From Pycnococcus provasolii (lineage: Eukaryota > Chlorophyta > Pseudoscourfieldiophyceae > Pseudoscourfieldiales), in NCBI GenBank assembly GCA_049487715.1, contig CP150556.1:248001-312000 (forward strand): a DNA stretch of 64,000 nucleotides, written 5' to 3'. Each line of letters begins with the position of its first letter. Position 1 is the first letter of the stretch. A program made the translations under genes and the position numbers. Below the pieces are notes generated by a model. The model was not told the DNA's origin, made no database searches, and was given only the letters and a program-made list of their open reading frames with translations. Below are positions 48,501 to 58,107 of the stretch, in pieces.

Positions 48501-51500
48501 AGGCTCCTTGCCGAGCTCGAGAAGAAGGACAAGGAATTGAGGCAATATCAGAATGGCGAGGATGTCGACAAGGTTGCGCAGCAAAGAGCACAGGAAGCGG
48601 AAGCAAAGGCGCTAGAGCTCAAGAATGAGCTTGACGAAGCACGTGGGTTTGGCGTTGCCAATAGGATCAGGGAGGCGATGATGAAAAGGGATGTCGCGGA
48701 CATGAAAGCGACGATCAGAGCGCGCGATGTTCTGCTTAACATTCGTTCTGCTGAGCTTGCTAAGTTGAAGTCGTCAGATGGCTCGGGGGACGCTTCTGAG
48801 GACTCGGTGGCGAAGTTGAGCGAAGAACTTGAAAAAGTTCAGAAAGAATTCGGCACAGCGGAAGCGGAGAGACTTAAGCTCAGCGAGGAGCTCAGCACTG
48901 AGCGCTCTAAGCTTGAAACTGCGAACGAAAAGATTGCGGCGCTTGAAGCGGGTCAGTCGACCGACCAGTTCTTAGAGCATAAGTGTGCCATGCTCGAGGA
49001 GGAAATTGCAAAGATGAAAGGAGGGATTTCAAGCCTCAGAGAGGCGCTCACAGCGAGCGCTAACGAGGTTTCCGAGGCGGTGCAGAAAAGAGGAGAAATA
49101 CAAGCGGAGATGGACGCGCTTGAACAGGAATTTGCGAATTTCAAGCGCGAGAGCTCGGGACATAATGCGTCGTTTGAAAAATCGGCTGCCGAATCGTTGC
49201 GATTCACCGCTGAACGTGCGCGACTGCAGTCGAAGGTGGACTCGCTGGAGGCGCAGGTTGCCAGCCTGCGTAGCGGTGCGAGCACGGATGACTTTTTCCA
49301 AGAGCGATGTGCTGTGCTCGAGAAGTCTCTTGAAGACATGCGAGTGGAGCTTTCGACGGCGGAGGAAAAGGTGCGCGAACACGAGGCGAAAGTTGAGCAG
49401 GTGATGCAATCGAGCGCAACGATTCAGGAGGCAATCCACGAGTCGAAGTCTCAGCTGGCGGCAATGGAACGCCAACTTTCGCAGGAGCGAGCGCGTTGTG
49501 GCGACTTAGCTGCCAGCAATGCAACACTCACCTCGAAGCTCCAAGCTGCGGAAGCTTTGGCATCATCCGCATCAGCGGGTCAGTCTATCGACGAGGCTCT
49601 CAAGGAACGCAATGCGAGTTTGGAGGAGCAGATGGAGCAGCTCGCCTCCGAGCTTGCGCAGGCGCGTGAGACGATGAGAGAGCAAACGGAGGAGATCGCG
49701 GCGGCATCCACACGGGTTGATGCGCTTACCAAGTCGCTCGACGAGGCGGCGATGAAGTTGGATGGTGAGAAGGCAGGGTCGAAGGCGTTGGTGGATCAGC
49801 TCGCGCAAGCCGAGTCAGGAACGGAATGGACGATGCAGGAGATGAAGCGCTTATCCGAGGAGCTCGCGAAATCTGAGCAGAGTCGGAAGCAGCTTGAGAG
49901 TTTGCAGGCTTCCAATGACAAGGACGAGGCGACGGCTAAGATCAATGAAGAACTTGAGGCGGAGGCGATCAGCCTGAAAGCAAAGCTTCAAAATGTCGAG
50001 AGCCTACTGGCGTCGAGAAACTCGAGCATAGAGGGCCTGCAAGCTGCGTGTGCGGAAAGCGACAAGGCTGCGGCTGATGCACGTCGCGATTATAATAAGG
50101 CTACGTCCGAGCTGAAGTGGCAGACGGAGAAGATAGATAAGCTAACCAAGGATCATGCGCACATGAAAAGTGAGGTCGAGAAATTGCACGAGAAAATCAA
50201 GGCGACGGAGGAAGGAGCGTCAGCTGATGAGTTCCTCTCTGAAAGGAATCGGCACCTCGAGCATGAAATGGAGTCTATGCGCGTCAAGATCGAGAAATTG
50301 GCACAGCTGAAGGACAAGGAACATGCGATGCAGCAAGACACGAATGAGGAAGCATTGCAGATGGAGAAGAAGTTCAACGAAGCAACGTCACGAATGAGAA
50401 CTCTTGAGGAGAAGCTCGCGCAAGCCGAAAGCGAGTCTGCACGCCTGGCTGAGGAAAAGGCGCGGGTGGATTCGAAGCTCGACGCGGCGAATAAGCTACT
50501 CGACGAGAGTCGTGGTGACAAACCCGTGGACGAGGCAATCAAGAATAGCAGCGAGGCTATTCAGGCGGAGAATGAAGAACTCAAGGTGAAAATCTCGGCG
50601 CTCGAGATTGACATAAAGCGCACGAAGGAGGATTTAGACTCTGCGAGACTCACTGCGATGAAAATGACCGCCAAGGCTGCCGCATCCAACATGGCGGCGG
50701 AGGTGGCTGTCAGCAAGATTGCTTCCGCCGAAAGCGAGATGCAGCGCATGCTGCACAGCTCTGCTACACATTCACAGGGATCACAGACGGATGCTGCTGA
50801 GGCAATGCAAGCGGACTTACCAAAGGTTGAGGAGATGATGCAGGATTCCAGCACTGGGGCTGGTCTTGAGAAGAATTCAGGCGACGCCTTGCAAGCGGTC
50901 ATTCTATGGTGGCATTCCATGACCAGTGCCGAGGCATCGTCGGGGCATCCTCAGATGTGGCTCGCTGCGGAGGACAAGGTTTACGGTGCATCGATAGCCA
51001 AAATGGAGGCGTCGATGTCGTTGGCGAGCGAGCTGTTCCCAAATCACAAGGACATGTCAGGCACTTTCTTAGCTTACATCAGCGACATTCCCAAGGCAAG
51101 CAGAGGCGATCTCATCGTTGGCGGTGAAGGCACCATTCGCACCGCAATGCATGAGAATTTCGCGACATTCCTTCCAGAAGGAGGTAAGGAAAAGGCGGAT
51201 CGGGCTCTGGAATCTGTCTCTGACGCGCCAGCAACGATGCGTGCGTACCTGACGGGCACCGTAAGCTTGGGAGTTGGTAAGAATGGCAAGCTGATGATAG
51301 CGATTCCGATCATTGCACCACCTCTGAATTCGGGTGAATCATGTAATGTCATTGGCGTAGTTACTACGGCACCGGAGACTGCTGATGGACAAGTACCACG
51401 CCGCAAGCACATGGATGAGGCGAAAGCTGACGCGGCATTCTTGGCATTGATTCGAGGACTGTCGAATTTTGCTGGTGGCTACGGACGAGCGGCTGGCAAG

Positions 51501-52706
51501 ATCGAATCTGAGGATGCTGCGCGAATTGAGAAAACACTGGCGTCGATGGAGTCCTTGGATTCCTTCTCTCTCGATCTACACGAGTCGCTAGATAGGCAAT
51601 CGACGGAAGAGATGCAGCAGATTGTCAGTGCCGCGGAAGTGGGAGGCGAGGAGGTTCTCGAGATGTACGTTGAGGATGCAGAGCAGCTGAAACCAGCTGC
51701 TGACGCGAAGGAGGAAGAGAGCGGCTTGGCGAGTACTCCTCTGGAGGAGGAGAAGGTGTTGGAGGAGAAGGTGGTGGACGAGAAGAAGAAGATGCTAGCT
51801 CGCGTTGAGTCTACAAAGGAGCTCAGTGAGGTCAGGGTTAAGGCTCTCATCAACTTGAGCAAAGTGCGAGCAGCCAACACGGTACTCGTCGACATGATGT
51901 ATCAAAGAGCGCAGCTCTCTCAGCAGATTATGCTGCTGTTAGATGTGATAGAACAGAGCAAGAGCTTGAACAATGCCTTGAAGGAGATTCGCGTGTACCG
52001 AAAGGTGAGTCCGCTGATCGCGAGGATGTTGTGCGCTTTCCTGATTTTACTGCAGCCGAAGGATGAAGCAATCTTTGCAACACTTCCGTTGCCGGAAGAT
52101 GCCACACCGCTTGACGAGAGTGGAAACGTGATGAGCTGCTACGGATTCCCGAGTCACGAGAATGGCGTCCATGTGGTCTGGATGGTGCTGCAACGGCATC
52201 TCAAGCGCTTGGGTGGCACGATTACGAAGAAGCTTACCAAGATGGCCCGATCGGTGCGCTGTCCATCCGAACTGTCCCCAGACGATCCTATGCTGCCGTA
52301 TGCCCAGCGCAGCTTCACAACGTGCGAGGCACTGCTCGAGAGCTTCACCGAGGCTGAGTTGAACAAAGCGTCGAGAGCTCTTCCCGTTATCCATCGCTTC
52401 GTGAAGGCTTTGTTGAAGAGGGGTCATGTTGCGGAAAAGATCCGAGCGCTGAACAGCTTCATGTCAGATGGCAAGGGCTCGTCTCCTCCTCCTATCATAC
52501 GAACGAGTTCCATCGATCCTCAGAAGTTTGTCAAGTCGATGAGCACGAAGATGCTCATGGAGACGATGATTACCTCAGGCGAGATTCTGAAAGAGTCTCG
52601 CGACGAGATTGCGAAGGAGTTTGCCAAGGATGGCGTTGGTTCCAGCGCAAGTGTGTTCAAGGCGCGGAATAAAAATGCAGAAGTCTTCAAGCCTCCGGGT
52701 CCTTGA
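45543..52706 (+). CDS. Giant coiled-coil protein (2387 residues)
   Basis: Residues 1-370 are globular and include WTRYFFNDLQIARAMGTLGW and PWLYLHFDVRMTPPDQLMWL. About 380-1740 is almost continuous myosin-tail-like coiled coil (EALANLNEEHGALGEKADSL onward). A recurring motif of the type G-(A/Q)-S-x-D-(E/D/Q)-F/A-L-x-E-R-N/C occurs near residues 1135, 1245, 1345, 1557 and 1656, spaced mostly about 100-110 residues, and marks internal repeats. About 1770-2000 is a globular domain with GAF-like features (VILWWHSMTSAEASSGHPQM, MIAIPIIAPPLNSGESCNVI). A helical C-terminus follows. There is no membrane segment and no frame break. No named family was recognised; centrosomal, basal-body or flagellar scaffold proteins have similar architecture. 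Five TTAAG motifs lie within 100 bases upstream. Confidence 0.8.
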   Translation: MEPELTPDPGSHYGTILERPMSRQSAGFADSASAKPFGSSLASVHRDAVSVAHDATTLPPLVPTAGKVSSSYHHKLAAQRSAADAAAAVKQARYQVALDSNVRRFPVTTRRTRVAYRTRDAQQNWNNEELVEMIGYDDPAAPLALPPIDGAPEYLPIAPRAGASEFGAVEPRSRIATQSGTTSIGVQAAPVGWTRYFFNDLQIARAMGTLGWNREVNETDAAAGPWLYLHFDVRMTPPDQLMWLGVVPLKIENVPDPERPILNDAIADSPEWLQTLYDRVHFASLECHLGQRVTAGGWPDASADTRSKAVWDYNKKRGDGMFVPMCGFDGSAAARANLVSVCNYASIIEPRAREDALALVRLQSGLIQCLISGLIKADVNCKVARADVDEALANLNEEHGALGEKADSLAADLQAAEEKLVQSASEKSKALKDVIDSLNSEFAVERTGLESQISELKELQAAAEAEKEELQNRIKELEKEMDKIISAKGKSDELIPALKEESKLLRESYDKAQKRMKELKDTINSLEKKFEYAEQVAREAGLMLDQKLAECTKLEHAAKELTEALDRESKKVEELSEELHEMKISHSAMAGVSGEKLKELTNKNAELLEAKQNLNEEVKNLRKTLHENTQNDKYLVKRVKEMEAEKEQLEEAKALAETKIQELDAQRQELVVSKKGQVQELRAMKERVAEVETLRSQDEFRKKGLQKEIGRLKASIESLKSWDSADKALVTKAELLEQDLATKEAELAMLRSEKNQLALVNAVHGVRIEQYRSNVGELRERLVGLANADKEADEAEQLVDTMEDKLEKAQGDISSLEQQRAKLSKQVELGAESIDNLEKELRAVKLRLAQRVNEITHLEQGEKGVQVLQAQLDELNGKLAESQTDAQHLRAELFKAKESVEDATQANRDVLENNDNLQRQLRKKDQEIAKLENGRDPSEIQARRIEELEHEVRSLETRLKVEEASRDVEDLDHVSEVQHSKDDEIARLLAELEKKDKELRQYQNGEDVDKVAQQRAQEAEAKALELKNELDEARGFGVANRIREAMMKRDVADMKATIRARDVLLNIRSAELAKLKSSDGSGDASEDSVAKLSEELEKVQKEFGTAEAERLKLSEELSTERSKLETANEKIAALEAGQSTDQFLEHKCAMLEEEIAKMKGGISSLREALTASANEVSEAVQKRGEIQAEMDALEQEFANFKRESSGHNASFEKSAAESLRFTAERARLQSKVDSLEAQVASLRSGASTDDFFQERCAVLEKSLEDMRVELSTAEEKVREHEAKVEQVMQSSATIQEAIHESKSQLAAMERQLSQERARCGDLAASNATLTSKLQAAEALASSASAGQSIDEALKERNASLEEQMEQLASELAQARETMREQTEEIAAASTRVDALTKSLDEAAMKLDGEKAGSKALVDQLAQAESGTEWTMQEMKRLSEELAKSEQSRKQLESLQASNDKDEATAKINEELEAEAISLKAKLQNVESLLASRNSSIEGLQAACAESDKAAADARRDYNKATSELKWQTEKIDKLTKDHAHMKSEVEKLHEKIKATEEGASADEFLSERNRHLEHEMESMRVKIEKLAQLKDKEHAMQQDTNEEALQMEKKFNEATSRMRTLEEKLAQAESESARLAEEKARVDSKLDAANKLLDESRGDKPVDEAIKNSSEAIQAENEELKVKISALEIDIKRTKEDLDSARLTAMKMTAKAAASNMAAEVAVSKIASAESEMQRMLHSSATHSQGSQTDAAEAMQADLPKVEEMMQDSSTGAGLEKNSGDALQAVILWWHSMTSAEASSGHPQMWLAAEDKVYGASIAKMEASMSLASELFPNHKDMSGTFLAYISDIPKASRGDLIVGGEGTIRTAMHENFATFLPEGGKEKADRALESVSDAPATMRAYLTGTVSLGVGKNGKLMIAIPIIAPPLNSGESCNVIGVVTTAPETADGQVPRRKHMDEAKADAAFLALIRGLSNFAGGYGRAAGKIESEDAARIEKTLASMESLDSFSLDLHESLDRQSTEEMQQIVSAAEVGGEEVLEMYVEDAEQLKPAADAKEEESGLASTPLEEEKVLEEKVVDEKKKMLARVESTKELSEVRVKALINLSKVRAANTVLVDMMYQRAQLSQQIMLLLDVIEQSKSLNNALKEIRVYRKVSPLIARMLCAFLILLQPKDEAIFATLPLPEDATPLDESGNVMSCYGFPSHENGVHVVWMVLQRHLKRLGGTITKKLTKMARSVRCPSELSPDDPMLPYAQRSFTTCEALLESFTEAELNKASRALPVIHRFVKALLKRGHVAEKIRALNSFMSDGKGSSPPPIIRTSSIDPQKFVKSMSTKMLMETMITSGEILKESRDEIAKEFAKDGVGSSASVFKARNKNAEVFKPPGP

Positions 52707-53040
52707 ACTGAGCGAGCCATGTTTTTCCGTCTCTTTGTAACCGAAAAAAGGACTACCCCAACGCTTTTTGCTTATTTGCTACATATACTTTGTTGTTGTT
52801 GGTGGTGGTGGTGACGAACCAACCCTCTACTTTGCGTGACTCATTTACGTTACGTTACGACAGGGTTTAAATAGGGGTTCCGTCTGCATGGGAAAATGCT
52901 GATCCCCTAATTATTCTGCATTTCAGAGTTTTGCCATTTTTTAGTTATTTTCCGCCCTTATCCTTCCTCAGAAGGTAGCTTCGATGGCAGCGCGGCGATA
53001 AGCTCCTGCCTGACTTCAAATACTACCGTGTTGGAGTGCA
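52707..53040. other. Intergenic region
   Basis: A TTG/TGG-rich stretch (52790-52815) and A/T-rich sequence are present. Nothing else was recognised. Confidence 0.45.
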
Positions 53041-53673
53041 ATGGCCGTCTCGTCGTCTTCGCCATCTCGTCTTCGCGGTCACGCACGCGTAAGTCGTCGT
53101 CGTGGTGGTGGTGCCGTGTTGAGGTGTTCCAAAGGCGCAGTGGCACCAGCGCACGAGACTCGGCAAGTCGTGCCTCCCTTCTGGATCTTCACGGTCGACC
53201 TCGGCCGAGTCAAAGACACGTGGATGGAGCCACAGTGGGGGGCGAAAGGAGTTCGATACGAAATTCCGCTTGCCGTGGAGCTCAAGCCGGATGGTGGAGT
53301 TGCCCTGCCCGTCGCAGTGGGTGCGTATGCGCAAATGGAGCTCGGCGAAGGTAATTGGACAGTAGACGGTAGCACCTTCCGCATGCAGCTTCCACTCTCA
53401 CGTCGTTACGAACGAGGTGACGTTTGGCTGGACGAGGGCACACCGCTCAACTTCGCAGTCGGCTTCTATCCGGATGCTTGCCGCATTGCCCAGCGCGGAG
53501 GACGCGTCACAATCCCCGCCGTCCGGTGGTTTGTTCGACGCGAGAAGCGCCTCGTCGGTACGTGCGTCGTGCGCGGTCCTTACGCGACGAAGGACGACGC
53601 CACGAGAGAACTGGAGTCATCGCGCGTGCGCAAGGGCGACCACGATGGACGCGTGTACGAGACGCGAGACTAA
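53041..53673 (+). CDS. Probable plastid-targeted protein of unknown function
   Basis: 210 residues. The first about 35 are Ser/Arg-rich without acids (MAVSSSSPSRLRGHARVSRR), like a transit peptide. The body (PPFWIFTVDLGRVKDTWMEP, GAKGVRYEIPLAVELKPDGG, YAQMELGEGNWTVDGSTFRM) is beta-rich and compact. It ends in a charged tail. No catalytic motif or known family was recognised. The gene lies tail to tail with the permuted tRNA-Leu. Confidence 0.6.
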   Translation: MAVSSSSPSRLRGHARVSRRRGGGAVLRCSKGAVAPAHETRQVVPPFWIFTVDLGRVKDTWMEPQWGAKGVRYEIPLAVELKPDGGVALPVAVGAYAQMELGEGNWTVDGSTFRMQLPLSRRYERGDVWLDEGTPLNFAVGFYPDACRIAQRGGRVTIPAVRWFVRREKRLVGTCVVRGPYATKDDATRELESSRVRKGDHDGRVYETRD

Positions 53674-53829
53674 CGTGTATATCATTATCCGAAAAAAGAA
53701 AAAAACTTTCTTATCCCGCCCCTCCCCCGGATTGCACTCGTCCCTCCGCCATCGCCGTTTTCATTCTGTCGTCCACCCGTTCTTGCGTCGCCGCCGCAAT
53801 GGCCGCATGCTTCCAAGCAGTGCGCGCCA

Positions 53830-53838
53830 GCAAAAAAA
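53830..53838 (-). terminator. Pol III T-run after permuted tRNA-Leu
   Basis: Nine T on the minus strand, three bases after the 5' half. Confidence 0.75.
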
Positions 53839-53841
53839 AAC

Positions 53842-53944
53842 GACCTAAAACCAACGCCTTAACCACTCGGCCAAATAGTCCTGACAGAAAGAATTCCGTT
53901 GATGACTACTGCAGGGTTCGAACCTGCGCGATTTCTCATTGGTG
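53842..53944 (-). tRNA. Permuted tRNA-Leu(UAG)
   Basis: On the minus strand the 3' half (53944-53903) comes first, then a 24-nt spacer (53902-53879), then the 5' half (53878-53842). Joined in proper order, the acceptor GACTATT pairs with AGTAGTC (one G-U) with discriminator A, as expected for Leu. The D-arm is GCCGAGTGGTTAAGGC with G26. The anticodon arm is TTGGT-TTTAGGC-ACCAA, anticodon TAG. A short variable arm is followed by the T-arm GCAGG-TTCGAAC-CCTGC. The break is again at 37/38. The B box lies upstream of the A box. Confidence 0.9.
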
Positions 53945-53986
53945 AATTTTCGCGACTGATCCTCTCGACCAAAAGTTCCTTTTTCT

Positions 53987-54000
53987 GAACCGGTATCCCC
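53987..54000 (-). promoter_or_regulatory. Conserved 14-nt leader element of permuted tRNA-Leu
   Basis: GGGGATACCGGTTC on the minus strand, 42 nt upstream of the 3' half. The stretch between contains a small hairpin (AAAAG-GAA-CTTTT). A TATA-like stretch (TTTATATTTTG) lies about 10 bases further upstream. Confidence 0.6.
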
Positions 54001-54099
54001 TTGACACAAAATATAAACAGCAACCTTGCAACACTTTTTCCGTTTTTGCCTCCCTTCGTCTTCTGGATTCATCACTTCCTCATCACTTCCACCTTCGCC

Positions 54100-56347
54100 A
54101 TGCCCCCTGTCGCGCCGTCTACATCCATGCCTGCAGCAGCCGCAGCCAACTCACCGCACGCGTTCCTGCGCAAACTCGCCAAGCTGCCAACGCCCACGTC
54201 AGCCTGGTTCACGCCACGCTCGCCTTCGTTCCACGTACACCTCACCCAAAAAGATCTCCACGCCAACATCCAGCGTGGCTTCATAAGGTCGTTCGACGCA
54301 CGTTCCCTAAGCCCGCTCGGAATTCCACGCCCAGTCGAGCAAGACGCCGTGCTCGTTGCCGTGTCGCCTCATAACACTACGGTCGTCTTGAAGAAAAACG
54401 AAAAGAAAAGTCACACGGTTGAAATATGGGATGCCGAGTATGGCCGAACGCACGTGACAGAGATCCCTGAGACGGTGCATGGCACGGTCCACGCCGCAAC
54501 CACGTTCGAGAGCAACGCCTTCAGCTCGTGCGCAAAAATGTTCGTGTACACCGCGGAAGCTCCCAAGTGCAAGCCAACAAAACACGTTGGAAATCCGCAG
54601 GAGATTCCTCAGTCCTCAGAGGACTCGTCCAATAACAACGACTCTTCCTCCTCCTCCTCCTAGCGCTCTATTGACGTGGGACTCCACTCGACAATACGAG
54701 CAAACGTGGGGAGAAGCCAGCGGCGGCGCTGTCAAACCTACGCTCTTCACACTGAATTTGGAGGATGGCACGGTGAATCGTGTACAGGGCATACCTGACG
54801 GCGTTGCTGTTGGTCAGGCTACGTTCACGCCCGACGACAAGGCACTTGTGTGCACCGCGTGGGACGACACGAGTAAGTTGGGAATTACGTTCTGCTTTAA
54901 CCGTCAAAGCCGCCTATTGCTCGTCCCTCTGGGTTCTCAAGATTCACAAGGCTCACAAGGCTCTCATCAAATCTTATCGCCGACAATTCCCAGCGCCTTG
55001 TCTCCTGCATTCTCGCCGGACGGCAAGCGCCTCGTCTTCCTCAGTCATGCAGACACGCTCGCCAGTGGAGTTCACATGAGCGATGCCACCCTGCACACCA
55101 TGCCGTGGCCGCCAAAGGATGATGCTACTATTACTAAGGTGCCGATTCACGGTGCGACGGAGTACCTGTACATGACGGGACGTCTGAAAACAGAGGTGAA
55201 CTTTGTCACGCCAAATCGCATCGTCGTCACGTCCATCTTGAGAAGCTGTATCGCGCTGCTCGACATTGATTTAACATCAGGCGAAACGTCGATCGTTCCT
55301 CCGTGCGATGACAATGACGTGCTCGCGGCACCGAAGAATTCAGATGATCTCGCGCAGTGCGAGAGCTCTCTGCTCGCATCCGATGGAGACGGAACCTGGC
55401 TTGTGCGATTGTCCGACCCGCTGTCTCCACCTATTCTTGCCAAACTCACGCTCGATGACGCATCGTGGACATGGCAAATACTCACCAAGCCCAGTCCCGA
55501 TGTGCCGCCGCCAAAGGGAGCGTACTGGGGATGCATATCGCTGCCGGGCGAGGAGGAGTCCCTCGTCGTTGGGTCGAGTGTTGTTCTTCGACCAGCTGCG
55601 GACGTTGAGGTGAAGGGAGTGATTCTGCTTCCTCACGGCGGACCTCACACCACCTCGACGGCGCAATTCTTCGCCTCCACGCGTCTTTTCCTCGAGATGG
55701 GATACGCCGTCATCTTGGCAAATTACCGAGGCAGTCTGGGCTTTGGGCGACAACTTCAAATGCAGCTTCCTGGTAACGTCGGTCGACTGGATGTGCGAGA
55801 CTGTGTCGCGGCTCTGGAGAGTGGCATGAAAAAAATGGACATCGATGATGCTTTGCCAAAAGCGATCTTCGGAGGTTCTCACGGAGGATTTTTGGGCGCA
55901 CATCTCGTAGGACAGCATGCTGATCTCTTCAAGGCTGCTATATTGCGCAATCCCGTGACAAACCTCGTTTCGATGGCATCAACCACTGATATCCCTGACT
56001 GGTGCTGCGTCGAAGCTTTCGGCAAACCTGCGGACGTGGAGCAGCAACCAAGTGCACGCATGGGTGACGGCTCATTTCCTCCATCGCCTGAGGCTCTTGC
56101 CCGCCTTCACGAGGTGAGTCCTATTGCACACGTGGACAACGTCAAAACGCCCATCTTGCTCTTGCTCGGTTCCGGTGATGAGCGAGTGCCGGTGGAACAG
56201 GGCCTACAATATCGTCGCGCCTTGGCGATGCGTGGTCAAGACGTCGAGACGTACCAGTATGATGGCGAGGGCCATTCTCTTGCCAAGCCTCAGACGGAAT
56301 TTGAATGCCTTTCCCACACTATTCGCTTTCTGGATGAAAAGATGTAA
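54100..56347 (+). CDS. Acylaminoacyl-peptidase (prolyl oligopeptidase family S9C), two frames
   Basis: It removes N-acylated amino acids from blocked peptides in the cytosol. The N-terminal part (54100 to about 54600) gives the start of the beta-propeller. The rest continues in another frame from LLTWDSTRQYEQTWGEASGG (about 54665) to the stop. The hydrolase domain has the nucleophile FGGSHGGFLGAHLVGQHADL, the acid GSGDERVPVEQG and the His GEGHSLAKPQTE, with LPHGGPHT as the HGGP oxyanion segment. The frame change falls at a TTCC(TCC)nTAG tract (54644-54663), a fine 3' splice acceptor, so an intron is likely. The donor could be GTGCAAG (about 54566) or GTTGGA (about 54590). A one-base indel in the TCC repeat is the alternative. 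The start is the ATG at 54100. Confidence 0.85.
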
Positions 56348-56471
56348 ACGTGTAAATGTGTGTTACGATTATGAACGGATCTTCGCAGATTTTGAAGGAA
56401 CGAAGGAAGGAAGGAAAAGTACCCGGGTACTCCTGTTACAGGAAAAGAAGGATATCAAAGCATAAATAATA

Positions 56472-57827
56472 TTATGACTCCTTAATGGTGACATCAGTTC
56501 TGCGCCTCAGAACACGTCGAAGGCCAACTGCCAGGAGCGTGAACCAAGTCAGATTTAGCACGTAACCGATGGTGAGCAAGTGCGGCACAACGAGCAGGCA
56601 CTGCGAAAGCACGCCGAGGCCACTGACATCCGCCGCGGCTGCTTCAATCGCTTCGACGGAAATGCCGCCACTCACTGGCGAAAAAAATGGAATGCGCCAC
56701 GACGCCAGCGCGGGCGCTTTCTTGCCACTGCCACGCATGACGACGTCAACGATAAGTTCATAATGCCGCCACAGATGAGAGAGCCCGTATCCGTAGAGAA
56801 ACACGCGCACGGCGGCGAATGCCACAAGGAGAGCCACGCAGACCGCGAGATACATGTTCCCGCGACTTCGCTTACTTGCCGCGAGCATCCAACGAATGGA
56901 GAGAAGTGGCGTGGACATCTCACCGGCAATTAGCCACGCAAACGGAAATTTGAAGAACGAGCCCTGCTTGCATACCATGGCGCACGTGATGAACAGCGCG
57001 TGGTGCACGAGAAGTCCCGCGGAACGCATCGACGGCGAGGCGACAATCAGCGCGAGGTCGTAGAAGAGGTATCCAAGGAACATGCCGCACACCCGAGCGG
57101 GAAGCCATTGGTACCCGAAGAAGCACGCGACGGCGTCGTCGTTGCGGCTCTGCCACAGGCACAGCAAGCCGCCAACCGTGACAGCAGGTGCGTGAAGCAG
57201 ACTGACGAGGTTACTGTACCACTCCGTGTGGAACTTCCGCTTCACACCTGCGACATCCGGTCGAAGTTCCCACACGTCTTTCCGCAGTTTTGAAGCACCC
57301 GCAGGCTTTTCGTGCTTTGGAGCGACTCTGAAGAGCACGTATCGGAAGATCCAGTATGCCGCCCCAAAGAAGCACGCCCACGCCACCGCCTCTGGGTCGA
57401 GCGCACGCAAGACGGCAAACACAGGAAGGAATGTCTGTATGACCACCACCGTGCGCTGCTCCTGCACAGTTGTTTTTTTCGCGTATGTCTTCCCAGTCGT
57501 GGTAGTTTTCGACGACGACGACGCCGACGCAGGCGCTGTCCCTAATCGCGTCTTGACGCTGAAGAGTCCACCATGCACGCTCCTACTCCTCCCCCCTGAC
57601 TTGTCTTTAAGATCATTCGCGTATGTTTTTTCATGTGGTGCCTGAAAAGGACCCCCGGGCCCGGGACTTGTAGGTATGGCGTGAGGGTCAACGGAAGCTG
57701 CGACATCTGCACGAACGGTATCACAGAGGGACAGAAACAACAACACGATGAAGACGACGAGATGGTAACAACAAGGGCGAAGCAGAGGGAGAGTTGTCAT
57801 GCGCCTTCCTCGACATGGCGCCACCAT
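56472..57827 (-). CDS. TLC-domain multi-pass membrane protein (TLCD4/TMEM56-like)
   Basis: 451 residues. A hydrophobic N-terminal segment (about 14-41) may be a signal or anchor. A Ser/Thr/Lys linker (residues 60-125) follows. The TLC core spans about 135-440: FHTEWYSNLVSLLHAPAVTV, FLGYLFYDLALIVASPSMRS, LLVHHALFITCAMVCKQGSF and AWLIAGEMSTPLLSIRWMLA, with about six or seven membrane helices. The paired His in VHHAL and the E.S.P..S.RW motif are typical of TLC proteins (ceramide-synthase/TRAM/CLN8 superfamily). TLCD4-type members are thought to act on membrane lipid composition. The gene converges on the peptidase gene with about 120 bases between. Confidence 0.82.
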   Translation of the reverse strand: MVAPCRGRRMTTLPLLRPCCYHLVVFIVLLFLSLCDTVRADVAASVDPHAIPTSPGPGGPFQAPHEKTYANDLKDKSGGRSRSVHGGLFSVKTRLGTAPASASSSSKTTTTGKTYAKKTTVQEQRTVVVIQTFLPVFAVLRALDPEAVAWACFFGAAYWIFRYVLFRVAPKHEKPAGASKLRKDVWELRPDVAGVKRKFHTEWYSNLVSLLHAPAVTVGGLLCLWQSRNDDAVACFFGYQWLPARVCGMFLGYLFYDLALIVASPSMRSAGLLVHHALFITCAMVCKQGSFFKFPFAWLIAGEMSTPLLSIRWMLAASKRSRGNMYLAVCVALLVAFAAVRVFLYGYGLSHLWRHYELIVDVVMRGSGKKAPALASWRIPFFSPVSGGISVEAIEAAAADVSGLGVLSQCLLVVPHLLTIGYVLNLTWFTLLAVGLRRVLRRRTDVTIKES

Positions 57828-57889
57828 TTAGGCCAGGTGAAAGGGGAGAGGGGCGACCCCGGTGTGTGGTGGGGGCCCAGGCCTGGGGG

Positions 57890-58010
57890 AACCCCGAAAA
57901 GTCGAACACGAACCCCGAAAACGAACCCCGAACACGAACCCCGAAACGACCCGAAACGAAATCCGCACGCTAACCCTAACAGAAACCCTAACAGGGTGGT
58001 TAGGGTTGTA
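57890..58010. repeat. Degenerate CGAACCC tract grading into CCCTAA telomere-type units
   Basis: Repeats of CGAACACGAACCCCGAAA (about 57900-57957) pass into CTAACCCTAACA (57970-57992), then a short inverted GGTTAGGGTTG (57998-58008). It is upstream of the TLC gene and the metallo-hydrolase gene. Confidence 0.7.
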
Positions 58011-58107
58011 CCAATAACCAATAACTTGTAACGCCCTTTCTACAGTATGTAGTTCGACGGGTGGTCTCAGGTCTCTCCAGGGAAGGTTGTGTTGCTGTTG
58101 TCATTCT

